The notes under the pieces: generated by a model
Databases searched by the model: none
Told to the model about the DNA's origin: nothing
Seen by the model: the letters and a program-made list of their open reading frames with translations, nothing else
Shown: positions 1-5,966 of the stretch, in pieces
Layout: every line of letters begins with the position of its first letter
Numbering within the stretch: the first letter of the stretch is position 1
Made by a program: the position numbers and the translations under genes
NCBI GenBank assembly: GCA_041685645.1
Contig: JAWLFI010000151.1
Span: forward strand, 1 to 6,166
Direction: 5' to 3'
DNA: 6,166 nucleotides
From: JAWLFI01 sp041685645
GTDB taxonomy: Bacteria; Bacteroidota; Bacteroidia; Chitinophagales; Saprospiraceae

Positions 1-17
1 AACAATAAAAAGAGGTT

Positions 18-25
18 TACATTTG
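18..25 (+). promoter_or_regulatory. Bacteroidota-type -7 promoter box for the export operon
   Basis: The bases TACATTTG match all six fixed positions of the Bacteroidota primary-sigma -7 consensus TAnnTTTG. The expected transcription start is about 5 to 9 bases downstream, near 30-34, inside the palindrome at 28-50. The matching -33 TTG box would fall at or before the left edge of the window, so it cannot be checked. This is probably the promoter of the whole TetR-ABC-HlyD-TolC operon, because no other promoter is needed between these overlapping genes. Confidence 0.6.
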
Positions 26-27
26 AA

Positions 28-50
28 CAATGATAGTAAAACTATCATTG
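28..50. promoter_or_regulatory. Perfect palindrome, probable operator of the TetR-family regulator
   Basis: Two perfect 10-base inverted arms, CAATGATAGT (28-37) and ACTATCATTG (41-50), flank the spacer AAA. The palindrome starts two bases after the -7 box and covers the likely transcription start, where a bound repressor would block initiation. TetR-family dimers typically bind palindromes of this size next to their own gene, and the first gene here encodes one. Autoregulation is therefore inferred; binding itself is not shown. The same sequence could form a short hairpin at the very 5' end of the mRNA, but its place beside a TetR gene favours an operator. Confidence 0.7.
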
Positions 51-74
51 CATAGGAGTAAAAACTTTCTCTAT

Positions 75-779
75 ATGGAGCAGATTGTCTCTCAGCTTAA
101 ATTTAAGGTCAACAGTGACCTATACATCAAGGATCCCGAAAGCAGCGAAATAGGAAAGCGACTGCTTCAGGAAACTGTAATAATCCTGGACAAAGTGGGA
201 TTTGAAGCCCTGACTTTCAAGCGATTAGCTGAGGCTGCTCAGACCACGGAAAGTACTGTTTACCGCTACTTTGAAAACAAGCACATGCTCATCCTCTATC
301 TGAGCAATTGGTATTGGGCCTGGCTCAGTTACCGAATGAAACTGGGGCTTCTCAATATTGAACCGGGGGTAGAAAAGCTGAAAAAGGCGATATCAATTTT
401 GTGCCGTTATTCTGAGAGCGACAATCTCATCAAACATATTGATCTGGTGAAGCTGGCTCACCTCATTCACCTGGAGTCGGGGAAAATTTTTCGAGCAAAG
501 GATGTAGATACCGAAAATAAGCAGGGATTCTTTTCTACTTATAAACTCCTCAACGAGCGCATGAGGGATGTGATTCTGGAAATAGATCCGGACTACCCCT
601 ATCCGGCCACCCTTGCAAGTACCATCATTCAAGGCATTCACAGCCAGTATTTCCATTCCGAACATTTCCCATCTCTGACAAATATAAAAGATTCTGAAAG
701 TGATATTGAGAAATTCTTTTTTACCTTATCCGTTAAAATGATCAACACCTCAAAACCGATGGGAAACGATGGAAAATAG
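75..779 (+). CDS. TetR/AcrR-family transcriptional regulator
   Basis: This predicted DNA-binding repressor has 234 residues. The N-terminal helix-turn-helix spans about residues 25-78, including LTFKRLAEAAQTTESTVYRYF, the typical TetR pattern ending in a YRYFENK recognition-helix segment. The remainder is a helical, divergent ligand/dimer domain. An in-frame ATG at 30 would add 15 residues, but it lies inside the palindromic operator and almost on the predicted transcription start. The ATG at 75 is preferred, with AGGAG at 54-58 as a somewhat distant ribosome binding site. The helix-turn-helix is preceded by about 25 residues (KVNSDLYIKDPESSE), which I recall as common in a Bacteroidota TetR subgroup. 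The gene is first in the operon and overlaps the ABC gene by 11 bases, so it probably controls the exporter in response to an unknown ligand. Confidence 0.88.
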   Translation: MEQIVSQLKFKVNSDLYIKDPESSEIGKRLLQETVIILDKVGFEALTFKRLAEAAQTTESTVYRYFENKHMLILYLSNWYWAWLSYRMKLGLLNIEPGVEKLKKAISILCRYSESDNLIKHIDLVKLAHLIHLESGKIFRAKDVDTENKQGFFSTYKLLNERMRDVILEIDPDYPYPATLASTIIQGIHSQYFHSEHFPSLTNIKDSESDIEKFFFTLSVKMINTSKPMGNDGK

Positions 780-2493
780 ACTAACACCGGTACAAAGACT
801 TTTTCGAATGGCTTCTCTGGACCAAAAAGATTTGGCGGTGGTCTATATATATGCTATCCTCAGCGGATTAATTTATTTGTCCGTCCCCCTGGGCATACAA
901 TCCATTATCAATCTTCTTCAGGCGGGCAACACAAACTCTGCCTGGATTTTAATGGTCCTCATTGTTTTAGCCGGGATTTTAGTTTCCGGTTTACTTCAGG
1001 TTCTCCAACTCTCATTGGTAGAGACCTTACAACAAAGAATTTTCGTTCGATCTAGTTTTGAATTGAGTTACAGAATCCCAAAAATTAATTGGGACGAAAT
1101 GAGCCGACATTATCTACCGGAGCAGGTGAATCGGTTTTTCGATACCATGACGATACAAAAGGGATTATCCAAAATCCTGTTTGATGTGTCCACTGCTGCT
1201 ATTCAAATTATTCTCGGTTTGCTACTTCTGGCCTTTTACCACCCCTTTTTCATCGGCTTTGGCCTGGCTTTATTGCTGGTGCTCTTCTTAATCTTTCGAT
1301 TCACCGCAGCAAAAGGTCTGGACACGAGTTTGACGGAATCGTCTTTTAAATACAACGTAGCTTTTTGGCTCGAAGAGCTGGCACGAACCAATGGCATTTT
1401 CAAAATGAATCCCTTTTCCTCTCTTCCTCAAAGGAGAACAAATCAATTAGTCAATCAATATTTGACCGCGCGCAAATCTCACTTCCGCATTCTTTTGATT
1501 CAGTACTTCAATATGGTTGGATTCAAAGTCCTGGTCGCTGCGGGACTACTTATATTAGGTGGGGTTTTGGTTTTTCAGCAAGAAATGACTTTAGGGCAAT
1601 TTGTAGCCGCTGAAATTATCATTCTACTCATCATCGGTTCAGTGGAAAAATTGATATTGAGCATTGATATCGTTTACGACATCCTCACGGGAGTTGAAAA
1701 GATCGGGTTAGTTACCGACATGGAATTAGAGCGCATAGAGGGTCGGGAGCTGGAAACAGAAAACTACCCCAGTGGGCTGTCCGTCGAGCTTAAAAACTTA
1801 AATCTCTGGGCGGCCGGCAAAACAAAAAAACTAATTGAAAATATTAGTCTTAGCATTCAATCCGGAGAAAAAGTTGGTATTATTGGCCCCCCGGGCGCCG
1901 GGAAGTCCTCCTTGCTCCACACTATATCAGGCTTTTACGAAGACTATGAGGGAAGAGTACTTTTTAATAGCAATCAACCGCTGGGCGCCCTGCGAATCGA
2001 TTCTCTAAGAGATCACATTGGGTTTAATTTTACAGAGGATCAAATTTTCAATGGTACGATTTTCGAAAATATTTCCGCCGGCGGGGATAAACTTACCGCC
2101 TCTAAATGTCAAAAAATCATCAACGTGGTTGGCTTAAGAGACTTTGTCAACAGCCTGACCAAAGGGCTAGATACCGTCATTAGCCCCATGGGAGAAAAAG
2201 TATCCGGATCGGTTCGTAAAAAAATCGTTTTAGCTCGTGCTTTGAGCTCCAACCCAAAGCTCTTATTATTCGAGGACCACATTCAATCATTTCCTGCTTT
2301 TGAGCGCAAATCTATATATGACCACATGCTAAGCAAAGACACTCCCTTTACTTTGATCGCCATCAGTATCAATCGAGAAATATTATCTCGATGTGATCGC
2401 GTGATCGTCTTGAAAGATGGAGAAATTTATGCAGAAGGAAGATTTGATGAATTGATTGAGAATCCCCATATTAAATCATTTATAGATGCTTAA
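769..2493 (+). CDS. ABC exporter, fused membrane and ATPase domains, with atypical ATPase motifs
   Basis: This is a type I secretion/efflux ABC half-transporter of 574 residues, probably a homodimer in the inner membrane. The exporter membrane domain spans about residues 20-310, with six hydrophobic segments near 22-44, 58-82, 138-157, 160-178, 240-268 and 277-298. It starts directly with this domain, so the N-terminal peptidase C39 or C39-like domain of many bacteriocin and HlyB-type transporters is absent. The ATPase domain covers about 337-574. Walker A is intact (GPPGAGKSS, 373-381, K379). Aligned by eye, the other motifs deviate: T422 sits at the Q-loop Gln, VSGSV (478-482) replaces LSGGQ, Walker B reads LLLFED with E502-D503 in reversed order, and I534 occupies the H-loop His. 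The reading frame is open throughout and the fold pattern is kept, so this is not a decayed gene. It sits between the TetR and HlyD genes and overlaps both. The substrate is not evident. Confidence 0.9.
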   Translation: MENRLTPVQRLFRMASLDQKDLAVVYIYAILSGLIYLSVPLGIQSIINLLQAGNTNSAWILMVLIVLAGILVSGLLQVLQLSLVETLQQRIFVRSSFELSYRIPKINWDEMSRHYLPEQVNRFFDTMTIQKGLSKILFDVSTAAIQIILGLLLLAFYHPFFIGFGLALLLVLFLIFRFTAAKGLDTSLTESSFKYNVAFWLEELARTNGIFKMNPFSSLPQRRTNQLVNQYLTARKSHFRILLIQYFNMVGFKVLVAAGLLILGGVLVFQQEMTLGQFVAAEIIILLIIGSVEKLILSIDIVYDILTGVEKIGLVTDMELERIEGRELETENYPSGLSVELKNLNLWAAGKTKKLIENISLSIQSGEKVGIIGPPGAGKSSLLHTISGFYEDYEGRVLFNSNQPLGALRIDSLRDHIGFNFTEDQIFNGTIFENISAGGDKLTASKCQKIINVVGLRDFVNSLTKGLDTVISPMGEKVSGSVRKKIVLARALSSNPKLLLFEDHIQSFPAFERKSIYDHMLSKDTPFTLIAISINREILSRCDRVIVLKDGEIYAEGRFDELIENPHIKSFIDA

Positions 2494-3847
2494 CATATCA
2501 AAAAGAAAGATACCCAAGAAAATTGAAACGGCGGGTTTTGATAGTTATAATAGGGTGGGCACGCCACAAATTCACAAGCGCACCGCTTATACCATTCTCG
2601 CCATGGGCATCATTTTCTCCATCTTTCTCTTTCTACCCTGGACCCAAAATATCAGATCCAGTGGAAAGGTAACCACCTTGCGCCCCGAACAAAGGCCGCA
2701 AAAAGTGATGTCTCCCATCCCGGCTCGCGTGGAGGAGTGGTTCGTCCGCGAAGGAGATTTTGTCGAAAAGGGAGATACTCTGGTCAATATTTCAGAAATT
2801 CAAAATCAATTTCTCGACCCGGAGCTGGTGGAGCGAACAGAAGAACAACTCGCAGCAAAAATACTCTCCGCTGAATCCTATGCCGAAAAAGTCAATGCGC
2901 TCGAAAATCAAATCGACGCGCTGGATAATCTGAGAAAACTCAAGTTAGAACAAGCGAGAAACAGAAAAAAACAAGCAGAATTGCGCGTTCAACAAGACAG
3001 TTTGAACCTCAGGGCGCGCTCAGCTGATTACGACATTGCTCTAAAGCAATACGAACGAATGGAGAAAATGTTTAGTGAAGGCGTGCGATCCAAGGTGGAG
3101 CTCGAACAACGAAGCCTAAAACTTCAGGAAACACAAGCGGCCTTCCTGGGCGCACAGGCTCGACTTTTGGAAACCAGAAATGAACTGCTCAATGCCCAAA
3201 TCGACATTTACAACATCGAGTCTGAGTTTCAGGATCAACTCGCTAAAGCGCGTTCTGAACGATTTTCTGCCGTCAGCCAGGAACTTGAAGCCAAAAATCA
3301 GATCGCTCAACTCAAAAACCAAAAACAAAACTACATCAGTCGAAGAAATATGCTCTTCGTGACCGCACCCCAGGCGGGATACGTCACCGAAGTTCTCACC
3401 GTGGGCATTGGAGAAACTATCCAGGAAGGTACTCCATTTCTTTCCATCATGCCGGAAGATTATGAGTTGGCCGTCAGTTCTTATGTCCAGCCGATCGATT
3501 TGCCCTTGCTCAAACTCGGCCAGCGCGTGCGCATTCAATTTGACGGCTGGCCCGCCATCGTCTTTAGCGGTTGGGAAAATATTTCATACGGTACCTATGC
3601 AGGACGAATCGTGGCGATTGACAATTTTGCAAATCCACAGGGACAATACCGCGTACTCGTCGCACCGGATCCGGAGGAATACCCCTGGCCGGAGCCCCTT
3701 CGTCCAGGTGGCGGAGCCATTACCCTCACTCTCTTGGGTGACGTCCCGCTCTGGTATGAGATCTGGCGTCAATTCAATGGATTCCCACCGGATTTCTACA
3801 ATATGCAGCCACCGGAAAAGATCAATAAAATCCCCTTGCCGAAATGA
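2486..3847 (+). CDS. HlyD-family periplasmic adaptor (membrane fusion protein)
   Basis: This adaptor would link the ABC exporter in the inner membrane to the TolC-type channel. Of 453 residues, 1-32 form a basic cytoplasmic tail and about 33-52 a single membrane anchor (ending FLFLPW), giving the N-in, C-out layout of HlyD proteins. Two half-lipoyl motifs flank a hairpin: residues 75-100 (SPIPARVEEWFVREGDFVEKGD) and about 292-324 (VTAPQAGYVTEVL ... GETIQEG). Between them, residues about 106-287 are rich in Glu, Gln, Lys, Ala and Leu and should form a long coiled-coil hairpin that reaches the channel. A beta-barrel-like domain follows (about 326-415). The tail is rich in Trp, Tyr, Phe and Pro (about 420-440). 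The start overlaps the ABC gene by 8 bases, and the end overlaps the TolC gene by the 4-base ATGA. The assignment is secure; the substrate is not. Confidence 0.92.
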   Translation: MLNISKRKIPKKIETAGFDSYNRVGTPQIHKRTAYTILAMGIIFSIFLFLPWTQNIRSSGKVTTLRPEQRPQKVMSPIPARVEEWFVREGDFVEKGDTLVNISEIQNQFLDPELVERTEEQLAAKILSAESYAEKVNALENQIDALDNLRKLKLEQARNRKKQAELRVQQDSLNLRARSADYDIALKQYERMEKMFSEGVRSKVELEQRSLKLQETQAAFLGAQARLLETRNELLNAQIDIYNIESEFQDQLAKARSERFSAVSQELEAKNQIAQLKNQKQNYISRRNMLFVTAPQAGYVTEVLTVGIGETIQEGTPFLSIMPEDYELAVSSYVQPIDLPLLKLGQRVRIQFDGWPAIVFSGWENISYGTYAGRIVAIDNFANPQGQYRVLVAPDPEEYPWPEPLRPGGGAITLTLLGDVPLWYEIWRQFNGFPPDFYNMQPPEKINKIPLPK

Positions 3848-5277
3848 TGATCCCACGCATATATTACCTGATGATCGCCTTAGGCATAAATACGCTTGTA
3901 TCTACTCTTTCGCATGCCCAAAACAATGTGGAAGCCCCCATTTTAGATCTCAAAATTTTTATCCAGGAAGTGCAGGATCAATATCCACTCCTACAGGTCG
4001 CGGACCTGCAAACCGATTTGGCCGACGCCAAAGTTCAGGAAAAAAAGGGAGCTTTTGACCTGCAAATCGGCAGCCAATACGATCAGAAATTTTATAGCTC
4101 GACCAATTACTACAGCATCTTTCATGGCGGAGCTCGCTGGCAAAGTCCCTACGCCTTTCGACTCAATGCAGGTGCAGATTTTACCGATGGAGTTTTTCTC
4201 AATCCCCAACTCAATCTACCCGCTTCAGGACTCAGTTTCCTGGGCATCGAGCTTCCACTCGGCGCGGGTCTCCTCATGGATCCGGCGAGAGCAGGAATCA
4301 GGGATGCCCGCCTATTTCAGGAGCTGCAGCAACAACGGCGTACGCAGATGCGAAACCAAATCCTGGCTCAAGCGCTCTACGCCTATTTTGAATGGGTCAA
4401 ATCCGAAGAACTCGTGCGCTCCTACCAGGAAATAGCCAATACCGCATCCGACCGATACGAGTTTGTCCTGGACGCTTATCGGGGAGGTGATCTCTCTCCG
4501 ATTGACACCCTCGAAGCTTACATGCAGTGGAAACAGAGAAAACTCGAGCTCACCTCGGCTCAAAATGAAAGGCTCAGTGCTCAGGCACATATTCAAAATT
4601 TCTTACCCAATTGGAATTTTCAGAATTGGTCCCCACCCAATTTCGATCGCATCTCCGCAATCTGGCAAGAACGCACGGATGACTATTGGTTGGAAACGCT
4701 GCAGCAACACCCCCAAATCATCGACTTGCAAATTCAAAAGGAGAGACTCGTCATAGAGCGCAAACTGATTCGCGAACAATTTAAGCCGCAACTAAATGTC
4801 AGATACCAATGGCTGAGCTCCATAGACCAACTCTCCTCCGGAGACATCAATAATACACTCTCTCCCAACGATTACACCTGGGGAGTCAGCTTCTCTTATC
4901 CCATCCCGCTCCGGAAAACGAGAGGTCAAAATCAGTATAATAAAATCCAGCAACTCGAAAATACATTTAAAATTCAACAAATACGCCAGGAATTGCGAGC
5001 TCGCATGAACGCGTTTTTAGAAATTCAAAACAACTTTTCCGGACTCATCGCAGAGTACGATCTACTCATCGACGACTTTCGAAGGCTGCTCGAGGCGGAA
5101 CGCATGATGTTCGAGCTCGGCGAAAGTTCCCTCTTTATGGTCAATACCCGCGAAAACCGTTTACTCAATGCCCAAATCACCTTTATTAACCTCCAGTATA
5201 GCGCCTTCCAAAATCTCGTGCGCCTCGCACAAAACTCGGGGAATATTGAACAACATCTCACTCTCAATACTAATTGA
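3844..5277 (+). CDS. TolC-family outer membrane efflux protein
   Basis: This is the outer-membrane channel of the exporter, expected to form a trimer. It has 477 residues, close to the family size. A Sec signal peptide is visible: a short basic start, a hydrophobic core near residues 6-20, and a likely signal peptidase I cut after SHA25 before Gln26. There is no lipobox Cys. The mature protein has the two-fold repeat of TolC proteins. Each half carries a glycine-bearing segment before a long helix: YRGGDLSPIDTLEAYMQWKQ (about 212-231) and ELGESSLFMVNTRENRLLNAQ (about 424-444). The aromatic, beta-prone stretches near 75-140 and 316-355 would be the barrel strands. The start shares ATGA with the HlyD stop, which indicates translational coupling; a second ATG follows at once (3847). 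It is the last gene of the operon. Confidence 0.93.
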   Translation: MMIPRIYYLMIALGINTLVSTLSHAQNNVEAPILDLKIFIQEVQDQYPLLQVADLQTDLADAKVQEKKGAFDLQIGSQYDQKFYSSTNYYSIFHGGARWQSPYAFRLNAGADFTDGVFLNPQLNLPASGLSFLGIELPLGAGLLMDPARAGIRDARLFQELQQQRRTQMRNQILAQALYAYFEWVKSEELVRSYQEIANTASDRYEFVLDAYRGGDLSPIDTLEAYMQWKQRKLELTSAQNERLSAQAHIQNFLPNWNFQNWSPPNFDRISAIWQERTDDYWLETLQQHPQIIDLQIQKERLVIERKLIREQFKPQLNVRYQWLSSIDQLSSGDINNTLSPNDYTWGVSFSYPIPLRKTRGQNQYNKIQQLENTFKIQQIRQELRARMNAFLEIQNNFSGLIAEYDLLIDDFRRLLEAERMMFELGESSLFMVNTRENRLLNAQITFINLQYSAFQNLVRLAQNSGNIEQHLTLNTN

Positions 5278-5315
5278 TTCTACTCCGAATTTAAGATTTT
5301 TGTTTTTTTGGGCGA

Positions 5316-5352
5316 ACCCTGGCTCCCTCTGCTGTCGCGCGGGATCCAGGGT
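5316..5352. repeat. Hairpin H3 of the left repeat copy
   Basis: Arms 5316-5327 (ACCCTGGCTCCC) and 5341-5352 (GGGATCCAGGGT) pair at 11 of 12 positions with one C-T mismatch, around a 13-base loop. It lies downstream of a T-rich run (5296-5309) rather than upstream of one, so it does not have the layout of an intrinsic terminator for the TolC gene. Confidence 0.6.
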
Positions 5353-5388
5353 CGTTATGTTTCGGGGCTCGTTCAGGATCCGGCCTCC

Positions 5389-5406
5389 GTCCGCCAGCCG
5401 GCGGAC
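5389..5406. repeat. Hairpin H2 of the left repeat copy
   Basis: Perfect 7-base arms GTCCGCC (5389-5395) and GGCGGAC (5400-5406) close a 4-base loop. It lies between boxes A and B, the same slot as the longer hairpin at 5680-5717 in the right copy. Confidence 0.6.
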
Positions 5407-5431
5407 TCCGACCGCTTCACTCGGCCCTCGC

Positions 5432-5452
5432 CCACCCCAATCCCTGGGGTGG
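5432..5452. repeat. Hairpin H1 of the left repeat copy
   Basis: Perfect 8-base arms CCACCCCA (5432-5439) and TGGGGTGG (5445-5452) close a 5-base loop. It is the counterpart of the hairpin at 5630-5656 in the right copy. Confidence 0.6.
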
Positions 5453-5460
5453 ACTCGGTC

Positions 5461-5585
5461 TTCCTCCCTACGGTCGTCACCCCTACACAGCACTATCGCA
5501 AAATACCGAGGGCGAAAATGAGAGTTTTGGTCAAACAACTAAACCGTACAAAATTGTCACAATGTCTCGTCATAACTGGGCTAGC
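5461..5585. other. Spacer between the two repeat copies, no gene seen
   Basis: The GC content falls back toward the genome level in this spacer. I see no credible gene, tRNA or terminator. The only pairing noted is a 6-base arm CTCGGT at 5454-5459 with ACCGAG at 5505-5510, about 45 bases apart, which may be chance. Confidence 0.4.
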
Positions 5586-5631
5586 GCTGCGAAATGGGGC
5601 GCTCCGCTGACCAGTGGAGCGCGACCGCAGC
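5586..5631. repeat. Two-level stem upstream of H1 in the right repeat copy
   Basis: An inner stem pairs 5599-5608 (GCGCTCCGCT) with 5613-5622 (AGTGGAGCGC), 10 pairs including one G-T, around the loop GACC. It is enclosed by an outer 6-base stem, GCTGCG (5586-5591) with CGCAGC (5626-5631). No equivalent of this strength is visible at the matching position in the left copy. Confidence 0.6.
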
Positions 5632-5656
5632 CCCACCTCGGCTCCCGGGGTGGGGC
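5630..5656. repeat. Hairpin H1 of the right repeat copy
   Basis: Perfect 8-base arms GCCCCACC (5630-5637) and GGTGGGGC (5649-5656) enclose an 11-base loop, which can be narrowed by one T-G and one C-G pair. It shares two bases with the stem before it, so the two are either stacked or mutually exclusive at their edges. Confidence 0.6.
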
Positions 5657-5679
5657 AAGGGCCGAGCGAAGCCGCCGAA

Positions 5680-5717
5680 GTCCCGACAATGGTCTCCCCC
5701 GAGACCATTTCGAGGAC
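5680..5717. repeat. Long hairpin H2 of the right repeat copy
   Basis: The core arms AATGGTCTC (5688-5696) and GAGACCATT (5701-5709) are perfect around the loop CCCC. The stem extends outward by CGA/TCG (5684-5686 with 5710-5712) and GTCC/GGAC (5680-5683 with 5714-5717), with single bulges at 5687 and 5713. That gives 16 base pairs in total, the strongest hairpin in the window. There is no following T-run, so it is not a standard intrinsic terminator. Confidence 0.7.
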
Positions 5718-5782
5718 AGAGGCGGGGGATCTGAGCGAGCCCTGAAGCATAGCGGCCCCAACCAAAGGGCGGGGCAGCCCCC

Positions 5783-5966
5783 TACATATCCCATGACCTA
5801 TACAACAGATAGAAAATAAGATCCTAGTCATCACCTGAAAAATCCTCTACTTCCCTTATCTCTAATGACTTCTGCTTAACATCAGTAGGGCGGTGGACTC
5901 CCTTCCTTTCTACTTTGCATTTCCTTCCTTCTGAATAATTTGTAATTTGCAGGGAAATAGAACCCT
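5783..5966. other. Leader region before the last gene, no gene seen
   Basis: This normal-GC, pyrimidine-rich stretch lies between the repeat and the amidohydrolase gene. It must hold that gene's promoter and 5' leader unless transcription reads through from the export operon. I see no hairpin of note, tRNA or riboswitch, and no credible coding frame. Confidence 0.5.
5936..5949 (+). promoter_or_regulatory. Tandem TAATTTG heptamers, possible weak -7 elements
   Basis: TAATTTG occurs twice in immediate succession (5936-5942 and 5943-5949). Each is one base shorter than the TAnnTTTG consensus. A related TACTTTG lies at 5911-5917. None has a clear -33 TTG partner at the right distance, so this is only a candidate promoter for the gene starting at 5967. 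Confidence 0.25.

Larger units (their letters stand above)
5311..5460 (-). repeat. Structured intergenic repeat, left copy (inverted relative to the right copy)
   Basis: This GC-rich, non-coding block starts about 33 bases after the TolC stop. Read on the minus strand, its order is hairpin H1 (5432-5452), box A (5403-5439, overlapping H1 and H2), hairpin H2 (5389-5406), box B (5349-5375) and hairpin H3 (5316-5352). Box A matches the right copy at 31 of 37 aligned positions with one gap, and box B at 22 of 27. The hairpin stems have different sequences in the two copies but occupy the same slots. The outer limits are approximate. No open frame here has protein-like composition. The family is not recognised; I recall similar GC-rich blocks between genes in Saprospiria genomes but cannot confirm this. 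Confidence 0.7.
5586..5782 (+). repeat. Structured intergenic repeat, right copy
   Basis: On the plus strand this copy has a two-level stem (5586-5631), hairpin H1 (5630-5656), box A (5646-5683), a long hairpin H2 (5680-5717), box B (5732-5758) and a weaker H3 (GCCCC 5755-5759 with GGGGC 5771-5775). The box sequences are those of the left copy reversed and complemented. All five differences in box B are transitions. Local GC is about 73 percent in 5641-5700. The stretch is non-coding; frames that stay open through it are low-complexity Arg/Pro/Gly/Ser artefacts of GC richness. The limits are approximate. Confidence 0.7.

Noticed and set aside
1878..2380. The altered ATPase motifs as evidence of a pseudogene
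   Set aside because: The frame is uninterrupted, Walker A is intact, spacing of all motifs is normal, and the gene is tightly coupled to intact partners. Divergent function is likelier than decay.
3116..3538. 140-codon minus-strand frame inside the HlyD gene
   Set aside because: It lies wholly within a well-supported adaptor gene on the other strand, has no recognisable domain, and mirrors the biased codon pattern of the coiled-coil region.
3408..4058. 216-codon plus-strand frame across the HlyD-TolC junction
   Set aside because: It overlaps two clear family members in another frame, and its translation is Ser/Arg/Pro-rich without any domain signature.
5296..5352. T-run after the TolC gene with a nearby hairpin as an intrinsic terminator
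   Set aside because: The T-run (5296-5309) comes before the hairpin (5316-5352) on the plus strand, and only a weak 5-base AT stem precedes it. The order is wrong for a Rho-independent terminator in either direction.
5311..5782. The inverted repeat pair as the ends of an insertion sequence or a CRISPR array
   Set aside because: Only about 125 bases of non-coding spacer lie between the copies, so there is no transposase. There are no short, regularly spaced direct repeats, so CRISPR is excluded.
5161..5834. Several open frames of 74-125 codons on both strands in the GC-rich intergenic block
   Set aside because: They overlap each other in many frames, have Arg/Pro/Ser/Gly-rich low-complexity translations, lack convincing ribosome binding sites, and run through the hairpins and repeat boxes. 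GC-rich DNA has few chance stop codons.
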